Below, piece after piece: positions 22,149-36,310 of a stretch of 64,000 nt of DNA. Origin of the DNA: Isoperla grammatica (taxonomy: Eukaryota > Arthropoda > Insecta > Plecoptera > Perlodidae); contig OX246741.1 in the NCBI GenBank assembly GCA_945910005.1, forward strand, positions 47,832,239-47,896,238, in the 5' to 3' direction. The notes under the pieces were generated by a model. That model did no database searches. It was not told where the DNA came from and was given only the letters and a program-made list of their open reading frames with translations. The position numbers were made by a program, and so were the translations under genes. Within the stretch, counting starts at the first letter, position 1; each line of letters begins with the position of its first letter.

Positions 22149-24115
22149 GACCACTTCGAAAGCACAGAGAGAGAGAGAGAGAGAGCGAGAATTCATGTCG
22201 ATATCTTCCAGGCCTGCCAACCGCTGCAATAGGAGATAGCTTTATTGTTTGAAGGTTCGTTTCATTACCTTTGATTGCTTATGCGAATTTCAAATACTGT
22301 GTTTACAGTATCGCCAGGTAGCTAAGCCGACTCTTCGGGCTTGAAACGTTACAATGAGAAAAAGTACGTACACATATTCAGTCAAACATTTTATGCATAT
22401 AGGAAGTCATTAACACAAAAGTATGTAGGCCTATAATTGAGAATAATTAACGGGGAAATGTTGGAAACAACATTTCAAAGAATTACTGGATGGGTAGTGA
22501 GTGTATTGATGTCGGAGGGGAATGAATGTCTTGCCCATCCTCAGTTCTGTCAGTACTCTTGGGATCTGGTACCTACTTCACAATATGATTTAGTTTATTG
22601 TGTACATACTTTGACTATACGTATTATGTTTGACTGTTGTATTGTCCACTTTTAAGATTGGTACCGATTCGAATCCCATGCCCGTTATTAATTAAACAGG
22701 GAAAGAAACCAAGGAGGCCTAGCCTTGCAATAGAGTGCAAGTGTAGGAATTAAATACCGGCTACAATGTGACGATTAGTTTTATTTAATTCAGTATTATG
22801 GCTTTTAAACAAAGTGGTCAAATCAAATACTGTTTGTTGTATATTTGGGAGAGTTAAGTTTTGTACCTTGAGCGTGTGGCACAAAACGGGTGTACCCACT
22901 GTAAATAATTGCCGACATCCCTGTGAAGGCCTAGAACAAATTGCTCCAAATGTAATATTTAAAAAATCTTAAGAAATATTCCCCTTTGTTGTGCAGTAGC
23001 CAAATTTTACTTACAAGTTACTAATTTACTCAGTTTTCAATTTGTGCCATAATCTACAGAGTTAAAAAAATTCACTTCTAGAAGTTACTACATACTAAAA
23101 TATGTTTCCTTGCAGTGAAATCATAACCTTTTTGCAATTTTGACCAAAAGTGCATACCTTTTTACTAGCTACCATATTTAGTGTAAAGTTAGTACATAAT
23201 AGCAAGCAAGCTAAACATACTCCGCTAGCTTCAGTATGTCTCATGCAACAACAAAACTGCAGATTAAACGTATGATGAGAAATCTATAGACGTTCGGCAG
23301 TAATGTATGAATCTGAACTGATCTTAAATTATTGCAAGCATACGATGCCATACAACTGTAAGATGCATATTATACAGAGCTATGCAGTGTCTCATTAGTT
23401 AATGTTTACTCCATTGTGTTGTGAAAAATGTTACAAGAAACTGGTTGGGGTGCTCTGGCTTCTCAGTTCCATTGGGCCTACTAAGCCCAGCGGAAAAAAG
23501 AATACTCCAACATTGTGATGCAAATCTTGAGTAATCGTTTATTTTTCTTGTAAGTTGTAACTATTATTAAGCATTTCGTTGAATCGTTTTGTTAACTCAC
23601 TTCCAGTAGAAATGTGTACAACAGATAACACCACAAAATGCTATAGTAGAAGTTTTTAAAACAAGATACTAGTACGTAGGTATAGTGGTAGTGTACCTAA
23701 TAGTTTATTGTAACGAGTTTTGACTGTAAATAGAAGTAAATCATGTAGGCCTATGATTAAAACTGCGCCTCATGGTTGGCGATTGCTGTTACAAGTTTCT
23801 TTGAATGGCAGCTGTAAAACTACTGTACGTGTATTAGGGCTGCTCGGTGATGATGTAGGCCTGTATTCCATTTTGACTTACTTCGCATTTATGTTTGTAA
23901 GGTCTGCATAAATTGTCGTGTTACAAATGATGGTGATTGTAAGTTTTAAGACGTCAGTGATACATTTGTTTTGGAGAAATTGTCAGTTACCGGTGTTATG
24001 TATTTTTGTCTTTGTTCTTGTTTAATGTTTACACAGATCTGTTGTTAAAGATGCCATAGATACCATACCTAGTTAATAACGCCCAATGGTCGACATTCGT
24101 ACGTGAGGTTATTAG
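22149..24115 (+). other. RAPGEF1 3' UTR and/or flank
   Basis: Follows the stop codon. Holds (GA)n at about 22169-22187 and frequent TAGGCCTA. A GATTCGAATCCC word near 22667-22680 resembles a SINE B box without a clear A box. The end of the transcript cannot be fixed. No other gene recognised. Confidence 0.4.
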
Positions 24116-24193
24116 GCACAATACGTAATTGATACGAGGTACTCTTAGCCTTAAAGATCTTTAAGAGTACCTCGTATCAATTACGTATTATGC
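24116..24193. repeat. Perfect or near-perfect 78-bp palindrome
   Basis: GATACGAGGTACTCTTA pairs with its complement around a centre near 24153 (TTAAAGATCTTTAA). Outer flanks match weakly (GGTTATTAGGCA against GGGCATAA). Possibly the core of a small fold-back element. Confidence 0.85.
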
Positions 24194-24637
24194 CCTGGTC
24201 CCTAAATGCTGGTGACGAGTAAGATGGCCGTTAGTGCACCGTCGTAAGCCGCACTTAAGGTGTTAAAGCTTTCATGTTAACCAAATTTAATAATATCAAA
24301 TCCCTCTAGAACTAAACCACTAGACCTATCTATAGTCTACACGTTTTAACTTTCAAGCAAATTAATAGTGGAAGTTTTAGTTCTTTTTTCGATATATTTG
24401 CACTGATTAACAACTCTATTTCATCTCAGTTAGGCTACGACATGTCTGATACGTACTTTTCATTCAGCTGCAACTGCAGTTAATTTGTTTCTTCTATAAT
24501 AATATAAAATAATAATAGTGTATAATTTGGTGGCTCCGTGGAAACGGACTAGCTACATAAACACACGTGAAAAGATTTGATTTTTTTGTGTTTGCAACTG
24601 AGACATGTAGTTGATTTTCCCTTGCTACCAGACAATT

Positions 24638-25170
24638 ACTACGTTTACATGCAGGTTTGAAAAAGTTTTTACTCGAATCAAAACCAAATTCGTCGATCGT
24701 TTACATGCCATCGATCTGCTCAAATCATTATTTAGTTCATACATTTCCTGGCATACAGTGCCTCTTAAATCAAGACATTACTTTGCTTTTTATAGAAAAG
24801 TTGAAACAACAAAGGTGGAAACATAAATAATACTTCCTTATCTGTTAAAACATTCCTGTTGGAATTAGACCTTTCACAAATTCAACCAAACTAGGCAAGA
24901 ACGAGCGCGGTGAAAAAAATTGTAAACATAACCTCAATTTGCACCGCCACCTCCGGTTTAGTTTGCTAATTAGCCCGCAAAGTCGAAACGTATTGGCGGC
25001 AGTGCGGTGTTTACATGGCAGTTTACAAAACTAGTTTTCAAGTCAGCCCTACAAGCAAACAAGGTCGACTCAAACCGATCCAGACCCACTTTCGAAGTGT
25101 TTATATGCGGTTTTGAAAACTCAAAACTTTCTGAAATCGATTTAAAACCTGCATGTAAGCGTAGTAAATG
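24638..25170. mobile_element. TIR MITE, ends ACTACGTTTACATGCAGG
   Basis: ACTACGTTTACATGCAGGTTT near 24638 is inverted near 25148-25170 (AAACCTGCATGTAAGCGTAGT). Internal words TTTACATG and AAACC recur in mirrored order. Its ends resemble those of the nested element at 47572-47896 (ACTACGTTTACCACGCG). Non-coding. Confidence 0.8.
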
Positions 25171-28100
25171 TGTTTTTCAGAAACTCAAAATTGGTAATAA
25201 AGTGCGGCTTATACAGATTATGTACGCATGTAAATAATAACCCAGTGAAATATAGCTATTGACATTTCTGTGCAGCCCTAATACTAAGTAATGCCATCAA
25301 GAATATTGCAGAATATTTATGATTTAGATATTTAAAATATGTTTCTCTACTATACCGGTACCGTAGTAGTATTGTTATTTAATAACGGTTGACAAATACG
25401 TTAAATTAGTAGTATAGAACATTTGGCAGCTTGTATGTGCATATCTTACTTCCACTTCTTTATTTAACACAGAGGCCTAATACATGATTAGGCTATTGAT
25501 GGTGCATTTCTCAGTCCCGATTGTGTTAACTTGTCAGGTAATAAGACGAAAGTTGAAGTTTTAATTGAGGCAATCCCCATGTTCTGGGCGTGTTAACTAG
25601 GCCGCGACGAGCCGAAACATTTCCGACATTACGTGTAGGTAATTATTGTGCGGCTATTTACGTCACACGACTCGCGCTATTTAGTAATAGATTATTTGCG
25701 GACTTGCTACGGTTACCGCTAGAGCTGGAGGCAAGTTACATTCGCATCAATTCCTTTCTAGATGTTTTCCTTGAGCCACTTGCAGTAAATGTTTTAGTAT
25801 GATTCACTACATTATGTGCACAACTTGCAAAAAGTTAATTGGAATTTTAATTTACTTGTTAAACTGTTTTGTTTTTTTTTTTTTTTATATCAAAAACGGT
25901 TTTTTTCTTTTTTACTGATAGCAAAAATATGTTGAACATTATTACTTTGTAGAAAAAGTTACATTACAATAATGTTGAATCCATGTACTGTAAGTAATAC
26001 TAATATGTGGATGTATTTAGAGTAATACAATTAGGAATAGCTACAATTAATTTTGAATTTACAACATGGAATAAGTACGCTTACGATCGTATTCACCAAC
26101 GCTTTTTGAATCAAGAGTTCATTTGTTTCTATTGATATAGCACATCAATATGTAACAACCACAGCTCTCTTACCCTATGAGAATCTAAGTTTTTAAAACT
26201 ACATATTGCCATAATTATTCATAGACGGTTTACAAATTCTCTCTTAGTTTCATATTATTCCATCCCGTAGAGGTTGCACAAAAGGAATCTAGTACAGAAA
26301 GATGCTGCATTAAATTATAACCAAAACTGATTTATAAAATAGATGTAGTAGGCTATCGACCGTTTAAAGACCACATTTAACAAAATATTTCATGTTGGTT
26401 TTAAATTCAAATGGGAGCCCAGGTTATTTCATGGTCAGAATCAAAGAGTGCATCTAGTTCATAAATGCACCACCATTACGTTCATCACATACTTATATAC
26501 CGGTACCAGTAGCGTAGTTTATGTTTCGCATACGTAGCCAGGATACAATCAAAGCACAATTTCAATTTGCTAATAGCAGGCCTAAAATTTACACATTATT
26601 AGTATTATAGTATTTTAATAATAGTGAAAACACCAGCTGTTATATATGTACAAGACAAAGTTGATGTTGCACAATTTATTTTGATTATGCTTGTTGTGAG
26701 TAAATGTACTATCGGTATTGTTACGTATTTTTTATTCCGCATCACAATAAAACCGTGCAACGAATATCAGACCAGTGTTTAGATCGTTAGATTTTAGAAT
26801 AAGGCAGCCTGTTTTACGTAGAGTGCCCAACGATGGAATTACACTTTGGTTCTTTGTCGGTAACGAAGGCAGTTTTCAATCGGGACGAGTCTTATTACTA
26901 AAGAAATGTGATAGCTTTAGTTCTAAGAGGGTAGGAAGTCTCTTTGTCTTTGATGCTGCCGTCGTGGAAAGACGACTTTATGTCTCGATACCGAACTAAC
27001 ATAATCTAGGTGTCCTCATACCTCTCTGTTAGACAAACGTTATCATATTGTCTCCCTTACCTCATTCACGATAGTCAAAAATACGTTCGACTCATTCGAT
27101 TAAGTTAAGGCAAAGAACCAATCATTAATATCCATTGTTACAGCCAGTAGTTTGAAGCAGCACACCTCCGGAAACAAATGGTCCACCGTTATCGTCGACG
27201 ATTAAAAGCGACTTGAAACGGTGTGTGTTGCATATTTGTTAAATCTTCGTTGTATTGTGTGCAACTACTAGTAATTAATATTTAATATGGCTACGTGTAT
27301 CACGCTGTATCTATCTAGTTATCTTTTCTGAAAACCTCGTTAATAGTGTATTCAAAGTGATGCCTAGCAAGTTTTGTTTTGTGAACAATCTGTACATATT
27401 ATATTAATATAGTCTTAATCGTATGTGTATATATTGATAATTGATAAATGGGTGAAATATATAGTACAATACTATGTATCTAGGTAAAATAAGGAATTCA
27501 TATATTTTGAATTGTTCAAAGCCCTTCTAATTTTTGTTTTCTTCAAAGATACATATCGAGTTGTAATGTAGTCTGTCTGCCTTTCAGATGTTTATTTATC
27601 AATCATCTTGTGATCCCACTTGAGAGGCTCTCATTATACTGTATTCCCAAACGGTTTCGATGGGCATTTCAAGCTTTATCGTTCGTTTAACCTTCTTACA
27701 TGTCCAAGCCATTTCTTTTAGGGGAACATTTTGACAAGAGGAGAATAAACTACTGAATTGAAATCATTGATGTCTTCTGCCATGTGAGAGTCGCGTTCAG
27801 TGTGCCATGTGTTTTTAAATTAAGTGTCGCCTGTATGTGTGCATGCATGTATTACAGTAGTAGAGTCAGCTCGAAGCATACGTAGCGTTACAGTACTTTC
27901 CAGTACTTAGTAGGCCTACATTTCATTTTCATGTATGGAATATTGATATTGTCAGTGAATGTAATAATAATTGTAATTGTATTCATTAATATTTAATATA
28001 TACGGTAATAATATGGATATCCAATGAGGACACATCAGTACAGACAAAGGTTTTTAAAGCATATCAGGAAACAGTGAGATACAACAAATTCTATGTAGGC

Positions 28101-29726
28101 CTATTATAAAATAGAACCATTATATTGTGAACTTCTTGAATAGTGTGTTGTGTGCTTGCTGACAGAGAATGTATGTTCTTAGACATCGAGAAGTGCAGAA
28201 ACTGTCGGAGTAGGCGTACGTATTTTCACGTTTATTTCGTTATCGTGCCACAGCAGTGTGAAGATGAAGAACTGTCCCGGCTTTATTTTTTTATACAATA
28301 CATACATTTAAGAAAAACATTTTATCCAAATAATACTGCCATATAAATTTGTTGGAGAATAAATAAATCAGATTAAGTACATAAATTTTATTAACTTGGG
28401 TATAATTGAGAGACGCTATCGGCCTAAGAAATCCTTCAAAATCACTTTATTCCCAACCATCACAACATCTCTACATGTTTGTGGTAAAATGTGTTGAATG
28501 TACACTATCAACTTAAAAGTTACTGTCTGATAATAAGAGACAGCAATAACCAACATGTTTTCAAAACCTATAATTTTTTGATCACCAATTTTTAACATGA
28601 GCATGTTTTAATGTTGTTATTCAATTCTGTAAGGTCCAAGCTAGGAGAAAATAATGTTTGTATCCAAATTATTGTAATGTACTTGACTTAAATATAATAC
28701 GTAATTATTAAACAAAATTACGTTTAAAACTTTTAACCATGTAATACTGTACTAATATAATTTCAATCGACTCCTTCACAATTTGACTTGATCTTCAAAT
28801 TTAAGTTCTGTACTACAATAATTTTTGACCCAAAAATGCAAAATTAGGCTAGAAATATGTTAAGCTACTTTTCTTGAAACTTAGAATTGGGACAATACTT
28901 CAAGAATTTGAAAGTAAGCAATAATTATTATTTTGGGGGAAATGTAACCCCACAGAAAAAAAGTACATAGAGTTAAGACTACTCTGACTTAATATTATGT
29001 GGTATTGTATTGTGGATGTGTGATGTTAACTTATGTGGTAGGTGTAAGGGATCAGAAAAATCGTAAACGAGCCATGCCTATATGAATTGAAACAAGTATG
29101 ATTAGGAAAGAACGTACTCCTTTTTGTGATGTGTGTTCTTTATTTTAGCAAGTACTACCTGTGTCTTTTTGTTATTGAATGTAAAGTGGGTATGCGAGAT
29201 GAAACGAAATGTGTAAATCAAGAATTAGTAGATGTAAGTTTTGTTGACTAATGAAGTAGACTAACTATGTACATTTTAAAGCTTTTGTTATTTTTTCCTT
29301 GTACTTGTGTCAATTAAAATGTAATAGTTTGCCATACTACTTTTTCGTGGAACTTTTGGTGCTCTATTTCTAATAGAATACACATTTATTTTATATTTTA
29401 AGTCAATTTTATATTTGTTTGCCATTAAACTGTTTTTATTTGCTGTATTGTGAATGTACAAACTATTTTTCTAATTGTCTGCTTGTTGTAAAATTATAGT
29501 TTTATTACATTGAACTTCTCTTTTATAATAAGTTGGACAAACAAAATACAGAAAATTATACAATTAAATAAGAACTTGCATTATGTATAGAATTACACCC
29601 ACTCCCCACTCCTTTACTACATACTCGATAACAACTTGTTTCATGGCCTAGAGGTGGTCGTGTGACGTTTACTCATTTTCCCACTCATGCACAACTATTT
29701 TCTGTTTGATCACGATCACGCACGAT
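25171..29726. other. Spacer or long 3' UTR region, no gene recognised
   Basis: About 4.5 kb of AT-rich sequence with scattered TAGGCCTA, TACCGGTA and T runs. No splice-bounded coding block and no clear mobile element on either strand. Several AATAAA words (for example near 28353) could serve as polyadenylation signals. Confidence 0.45.
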
Positions 29727-30347
29727 TAGGGTTGCCAACTATTGAATATGAAAATACGGGAATTTTAAAATTGATGTGAAATGTAGAGGGAAAGAGGACG
29801 GCGATGTCCCAGTTGCCGAAGGCCAAATCGCCGCAGGCGCAAAAAAATGTTTTCCTATAATAGACGTTAAGTCACAGAAAATGAGTTTAGGGATTTAATA
29901 TTAACATTGCAGGTGTAATTTTCTCATTCATTTAATGTTTAATTTGGGTGGGTAAACGGAATTAATATGTATCGTTTAAGCTGGTTACCTTCTACATTTT
30001 GTCAAGCTATTTTGCATCATGTAGAAGCTTTATATCCCGTTTTAAACAATTATAAAATTTTTGACACGAAATTGAGAATAAATACCAACAACTTGTAACT
30101 CAGCTGGGTGATCTGTTTCTATTGCCTAACCATTTTATGTTCCATTAATAATGAAATAATTGTCTCAACATTCAAATGCTGATTACTGTGTACTGTTGTT
30201 AGTAGGCGGAAGTTTAGGAAATGTGGTTTTTAAAACAAATTGTGAAAATACGGGGGAACTGATTCCCGTGTAGAGTTGATACGGGAAGCGGGAAATCACA
30301 GTGGAAAACAGGATTTCCCGGGAAATACGGGAGAGTTGGCAACCCTA
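29727..30347. mobile_element. hAT-type MITE, 621 bp, 8-bp duplication CGCACGAT
   Basis: Ends TAGGGTTGCCAACT and the complement of TAGGGTTGCCAACTCT are flanked by CGCACGAT at 29719-29726 and 30348-30355. AATACGGGA words are repeated near both ends. No transposase. Confidence 0.92.
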
Positions 30348-30355
30348 CGCACGAT

Positions 30356-31576
30356 CGCATTGTATTTGGTAAGTCAATCACACACAAATCACAGTTTGCT
30401 TACGCACTCACGCATAGTGATGACAATTCTTCAGTTCAACTGCCCCACCTCCTTGGATCTTTTTTATGTGTGGATGGGGGAGGGGAGATGTCCTTTAAAA
30501 ATCAGTGTGAGCTGAGCTCTGTAAGTGGTCAGCCACTGTCTGTAGCCTGCATCAACTAGAGTGCAGATAAGGAGTTGAGAGGGGCCAAGTCCAGCCTACC
30601 CCTCGACAGCAATATAGTGTCACACACAATCACGCATGTCACGATTTATGCGTGACTAATTTATTGTCACGTATCCTCATGGCACGTGTACGTGGTGGTA
30701 TGGTAAGCATAGATAAAAACGATAAGTTAAGGCAACTAATATACTTGAATGCCAATGTTTATAGGATCATTATCCAGCAGCTTCAGTCTGTGGCTTGTCT
30801 GGTGCAATTTTTGTTTCCCTTTCAGTGTTGATGCTAAACATTGCCATGGTATTGAAGATGGTTAGAAAATTTGTTTACAACCATAATAACATTGAGTGAC
30901 TCACTCTCACTCAACGGTTATATCTACATTGATCTGAAAGGTGACTTTGTGACTGCCTATGTCTTTGGATTCGAAGTAGGCCTAGACTAGGAGCTATATT
31001 ACATTTAATACACGGATATATTAGCCTAAACCCTACAGTAACTATTACCCGCGTAGTTTCGTAAATGAACGTTGCGAGTTTTGAACACTTTTTACTGCCA
31101 GACAAAACTCGCCTTCTTATCTTGCATTGTCCGTCTTTAAATCTATAGTCTGCAAAATCTATTAGGCCTACGTGATTTCTCTGGTGATGTAACTTTCCAC
31201 TGCTCAAACGCAAACAAGATAATGTTAATATGCAAAAACCCACAACTGATGACAGCTTTGGATTCCATGCACTTAGATAGGCGAAGTTACCGCGCGGTTT
31301 CAAATTACACACTCGTTAGGACGCGACTTTGCCGGTAGGAGGAAAACGGTGGCGCTGCCATCGGCTATGTCGGAGGCCTACCACTTGGTTTTTATCTAAG
31401 GCTTTATTGATCTCATGAATTAGTTTGAACAAATGAAGTGGGTGTTTGTATGAAAACAATTCTAGGGTTTTCACTAGTTTGGAGGGTTAGTGGGGATGGG
31501 AAAATAAACTAGGTACAAACTTATCCATTGAAATTGAAAATTGTTTTAATATTTTATGTACCATAAATATATTATA
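30356..31576. other. Spacer, no gene recognised
   Basis: Non-coding. Contains an open frame at 30911-31312 (minus, 133 codons) without any recognisable domain. A more G+C-rich patch lies near 31310-31375. Confidence 0.4.
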
Positions 31577-33487
31577 TGGGTCATTCCCAAAAAAGTTGCC
31601 ACTTTCATGATTTCACATTTGTCAAAAAAAAAATTAAAAAAACATGTTTTTTATTGTAGAGTTCAATAACCATACCCTTTGTGAATCTTGCTATGAAAGG
31701 GTTTGCCTATAAATTTAGTATTCTGGCCGTAATATCACATTGTCTAGCATAATGTGTCATAGAAGGTCATGAGTGTTACTGGGAATAGGTAGTAAATTTA
31801 CAAGTAAATTTGACATTTATAGTAGAAATTATCCATTTGAATTTTATAGTGTGCATGCATTTTATATATTCAAATGCAAAAAAATACAAGTTTAGGATAA
31901 CTTAATTTACTTTTAACATAATTTTGTCATGAGTGTTACCCATTTTGACAGAAGTAGTATTAAACTTCAAGTTTTTTTTTGTAAATATAAGAGAAAATTG
32001 AAAATAGTTATTACTGTAATGAAACATACCTGCCAGTGAAATATTAATACATAAAAACAGTATTTCTCTAAACAAAGGTCAAAGTTAGAGGGAAAAGTGT
32101 TGGTAACACTCGTGACACTCGAGTAACACTCATGACCTAAATATTACTATTGGCATAATTTATTAATGATTAAATCTTAAAACACTATTTTTTCGCAAAG
32201 ACGTCGACCTTTGACGGAAACTCGTACATAAATCCTGTATTATTAGTATATTAGGGATACAAATCAACCTTTGCTACATGATTTGTAGGCATAGGCCTAT
32301 TTAATAAGTAGGACTTTTATTCATGGCCACATGAAGGTTAGATGAAAAGTGCAGCCTAGGCCTTCATGCCTGAGTTTTCAATGCATGGTATTATTCACAC
32401 AATTCCCATTTATGAGCGATAAATCATGAGTGTTACTGCAATACAGTAACACTCATGACGAGTAACACTCATGACATTTTAACAATAAAAATAAAGTTTG
32501 GAAGCATGGTTCATATTATGAATAGTAAAGTTAGGGTTCACAGAAAGGGTAACCAATTCAGTTAAAATTGAATAACTATTGATACAAAATATTTAAATAT
32601 TAATGAAATATATCAGGTAACACTCATGAGGTTGCATTAAAATACTTATAACATTATTTTCTTAGTTCATGGATAAACTTGAGGTTCTTGGCTTAAAGGC
32701 GCGTTCACACAGAATGACTATGGACTAAGACTAACAATATAGTGATTAAGCCTTGGGAAAACAACGTACTCGGAAACATCCATCCCCAAATGTATTTCAA
32801 CAATGCCAACAATCAAAAATCAACTTTCTTAATCACTCGTTCTTAAACACTAATCACTATAAAAGTTTGTTAACGCTTAGACATAAATCGTATACTTCAA
32901 CCCTTTTAAACCTTAAATCGTTAGTCTTAAACACTAATCGTTAGTCTTAGTCATTTTGTGTGAACCCGCCTTGAAACTGACAGGAGCTGATAAATGCTAA
33001 TTGCCTCCTTCAAAGCACTCAGCAGGATTGTATCACGGCCTTCTTGATCATATTTCAAATTGTTTAGGCGGGTAAAATGTTTCAGTAACACTCATGACGA
33101 AAAAGGCAGGGACAAAGTTTGTCGGTATTGAAAGTTAGTAAAATAAATATAATTTTCAATTATCATACTTGTGTTATGTACTTTGTATCATATAGTTCAT
33201 GCTACTGATAAATATTATGTAAATCAAAATTTATTTCTATCATAGATAATGGATTATAGAGCTCATTCTGGAAAAAGGGACATCCAGTTTTCAGCACTTT
33301 CAGTGCCACCATAGCAATTTATATCTAAACTTTCCTTAATATAACAACTTCTATGCTTGAAAGTTTCTCTTAATTGAATTCTTGATGTGATTTTATAAAA
33401 TAAAATACACAAAATACATTGAATGCATGTTATAAAAAATAGTCAAGGGCAGGACGCAAAAGTGGCAACTTTTTTGGGAATGACCCA
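31577..33487. mobile_element. 1.9 kb TIR element with nine copies of a GTAACACTCATGAC motif
   Basis: Ends TGGGTCATTCCCAAAAAAGT (31577) and its inverted copy (to 33487) are followed by GCCACTTT/AAAGTGGC. Copies of GTCATGAGTGTTAC in reverse orientation: 31766, 31926, 32423. In forward orientation: 32103 (one change), 32123, 32446, 32462, 32617 (one change), 33085. No long open frame is present, so it is probably non-autonomous. A smaller TIR element is nested at 32697-32971. Target duplication unclear. Confidence 0.8.
32697..32971. mobile_element. Nested small TIR MITE, ends AGGCGCGTTCACACA
   Basis: AGGCGCGTTCACAC at 32697 is inverted as GTGTGAACCCGCCT ending 32971. The flanks TTAA (32693-32696) and TGAA (32972-32975) could be a mutated TTAA duplication. 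Internal TAGTCTTA-type words are mirrored. Non-coding. Confidence 0.7.
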
Positions 33488-35719
33488 CATATAAACATAT
33501 GTAGATTACATTACATGTAGTAGTCCCATTCATTAGCTGTACTCCAGACAACGAACATTGCCAAATAGAATGTGTAACAATTTGAGGGGGTGAAAGTTCA
33601 GTACATCAAGGGCCAGACTATGCAATAGTACATATTATTTTCAACTGCTGATTATGACAGAAAGTCACCTTATGAGTATGACACAAACATATTTTTCTTC
33701 TGTGTCCCTTTGGACAAGGATAACTGAAACCACAGACAACTGATCTGAAACTATTGCCGTCATCATCATCAGTCGGTGGAAATGTCCTTCCTTGACATGA
33801 AGTTCTTTTCCGTAAGTGTAGTTACCCATTTACTCTCGAATAACCTACAGTAGTGGATTGGCACTAACTGTCACTCATCTTTTTAACAATAAAGCTTAGT
33901 TCACAAATGTAATTATCAATAATATTTAAACATATGAAGTACATTAAAGTCGACTAATTTGTCATGTCGGATAACTTGATCAGATAGAATAGCTTGGAGC
34001 TTATCAATATTGGTAACAGAAAAATGAACAAACAATGTACATGTTATTTTGTTAGTATGTACTGTATTATGTAATATACATTAACATTACATAGCACAAC
34101 AGAAAGAGCAAATGCAAATGAGCAAAATGGCGTTTAAAGTTACAACTTTAAAATTTTTATCACATGTCGACATTGTTGTTTTGGACATAAATGTAAAAAA
34201 GTGTATTTTAATACGTCTATAAATTTAAAAACCAATTAAAACTTAATATTTTTCACTAATTAATTCTTTGTAGGTTGGCATATTGATGGATGTTTCTGGT
34301 TAGGTTAACAGCATCTAGTTTAGTGGTCCTGAGTGTTGACTGAAAATTCCAGCCAAATCCGTCCAGTCGTTTGATCTGTGCGCGATAAACAATATTGTGT
34401 ACACAAACACACAGACGCCGATTGAGTTGAAATGAGAGATTCACTCCGCTTCGCTCATCCAATAAGTATTTATAAAAAGTATTATGAAAATAAAATCAAA
34501 ATGTCTCCTTCTGGGTAGCATAGGTCTAGGGTAGCTCTGTGGGCTTTGCCTTTGCCATCATACGAGGTGACTAACTACAAGAGCTGACGTTACATAACCT
34601 ACAAGATAGTGCATCGTTGAGCAACAATAATCATCAAACAATGATCAATCAGCAATAAACATGAATCATCATAAAATCCCCAAAAGAGATTGACAGCTAG
34701 AATTATGGTACAGTAATCACTGATCGACGATTGGAGACTAAGCAGAATGCACAGTCGAGTTAAGTATGTAATTTGTTTATGGCTGCTCTTGCTATGGAGT
34801 GTTTATCTTTTTATGTAAAATACTATGTAATAAAACAATTCCATAGCAACAAATCCTGCAGCCTACTTAACTTGACTCTTGACTGTGCATATCACCCCTA
34901 GTGAACCTATATTGTATGCCAGTAAACTCTGTGGCTAGGGAATGTTCTTTAACTGGAAAATCACTCGCATGAAACAATATGTAGTAACAACTACCAACCT
35001 TGGATTTCCAGTGGGCTACATGGGCCGACTATGAGTATGCATGCATCCTATCTGTTTAGTGAATCCATGCTAAATAGTAATAGTCACAGAAGACATACAA
35101 AAGTATTCAATCTTCAGACATTGTAAAACTTAAAAGGCAACGACTGTTACATTAGAGTAGGCCTACCTGGTATACTGGTAAATACATTTTAAGAAGTAGG
35201 CCAGGTAGGTAACCCGCAACTGACGTCACATCCAAACTACAACAATCGAAGTAAACGAATTGAACTGATGGACAAACAACACGCTGGCAAAATAATAAAA
35301 TTACAAACAATGACATAAAACAAGTGCATAATAACGAAATTACAAAAAAATAATGACATAAAACAAATGAGGCCAACTTAGCAATTTAGTACGTAACTGC
35401 TAACAAGATTTTTAACGATCGGCAAGAATGTTGTGCAAGTTGGTAAATGTTCTTTATTAATTGAAGCTTTCGTTTTATACTCAAATGCATGTTATTTAGA
35501 CGTGTTTAGTGCGGTGCATTTTTAGTGCATTTAGGGCTATACCTACAACGTTTAGAACAGCAGAACGCTTTAATTTTTGGCAGCTTATTGTTTGTCCATC
35601 GGTTCAATTAATTTGTTTCATTGTTGTATTTTGGTGAACTGCTAATACATTAAAACTTCTTTATAACGAACTCTTGGGGGCCAGATTATTATTTTGTTAT
35701 AAAAAGAACATTTCTTTAT
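33488..35719. other. Spacer, with a possible RTE-like LINE tail
   Basis: Near 34330-34450 the plus strand has CCAGCCAAATCCGTCCAGTC followed by GATAAAC and ACACAAACACACAGACG. This resembles 3' ends of RTE-type LINEs (low confidence). The rest is unremarkable; TAGGTAGGCC-type words occur near 35155-35210. Confidence 0.35.
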
Positions 35720-35990
35720 ACAATACAAAGGTCTTTATTTGCAATAAGCAATACAAAAAGGCGAGGTTCGAACAGAGTTTGCTCTTCCACCTAACCTATG
35801 TTTACAGTCTTAGTCTATAATCATATTAATGCAGTAAGAGATGTTCCACTGTATGAAGATATTAGCTGCAACGCATATACCTAGACATGTTATATGGCTT
35901 ACAGACGTTAACAACTATACACATTAAATATATACACAATACAAAAAAAAAAATGCAATATATGCATTGATACGCCTAATTAACTATAAA

Positions 35991-36310
35991 GGTTATGAAA
36001 GTAGGTGCCAATCGGCTGGAATGGTATATTAAGTGAGGAAAGGATCCAACAGCTTACCTTCGTGTAGTAAGATGACGGATTTGCGAGTTTGAAGTACACA
36101 TAAAGACATAATACAAAATATAACGAGACGTTTCGACCGAGGTCTTGCTCACTCGAGAGAAGCTCTTCTCTCGAGTGAGCAAGACCTCGGTCGAAACGTC
36201 TCGTTATATTTTGTATTATGTCTTTATGTGTACTTCAAACTCGCAAATCCGTCATCTTACTACACGAAGGTAAGCTGTTGGATCCTTTCCTCACTTAATA
36301 TACCAATATA
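35991..36310. repeat. Insertion holding a near-perfect ~284-bp palindrome
   Basis: GGTATATTAAGTGAGGAAAG at 36021 is perfectly inverted to end at 36304. The arms of about 140 bp meet at a small asymmetric centre (GAGAAGCTCTTCTC). Internal words include GACGTTTCGACCGAGGTC. The insert is flanked by 15-bp direct repeats CTAATTAACTATAAA at 35976-35990 and 36311-36325; AAT also flanks the palindrome itself. The left 30 bp of the insert are not palindromic. Confidence 0.85.

Noticed and set aside
21943..22239. Alternative frames over the RAPGEF1 last exon
   Set aside because: Overlapping open frames on both strands are shadows; only the frame joining to the 10438 exon has the conserved C3G end.
30911..31312. 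133-codon minus-strand ORF
   Set aside because: No recognisable motif, unusual composition for a protein, and no neighbouring exons; likely chance.
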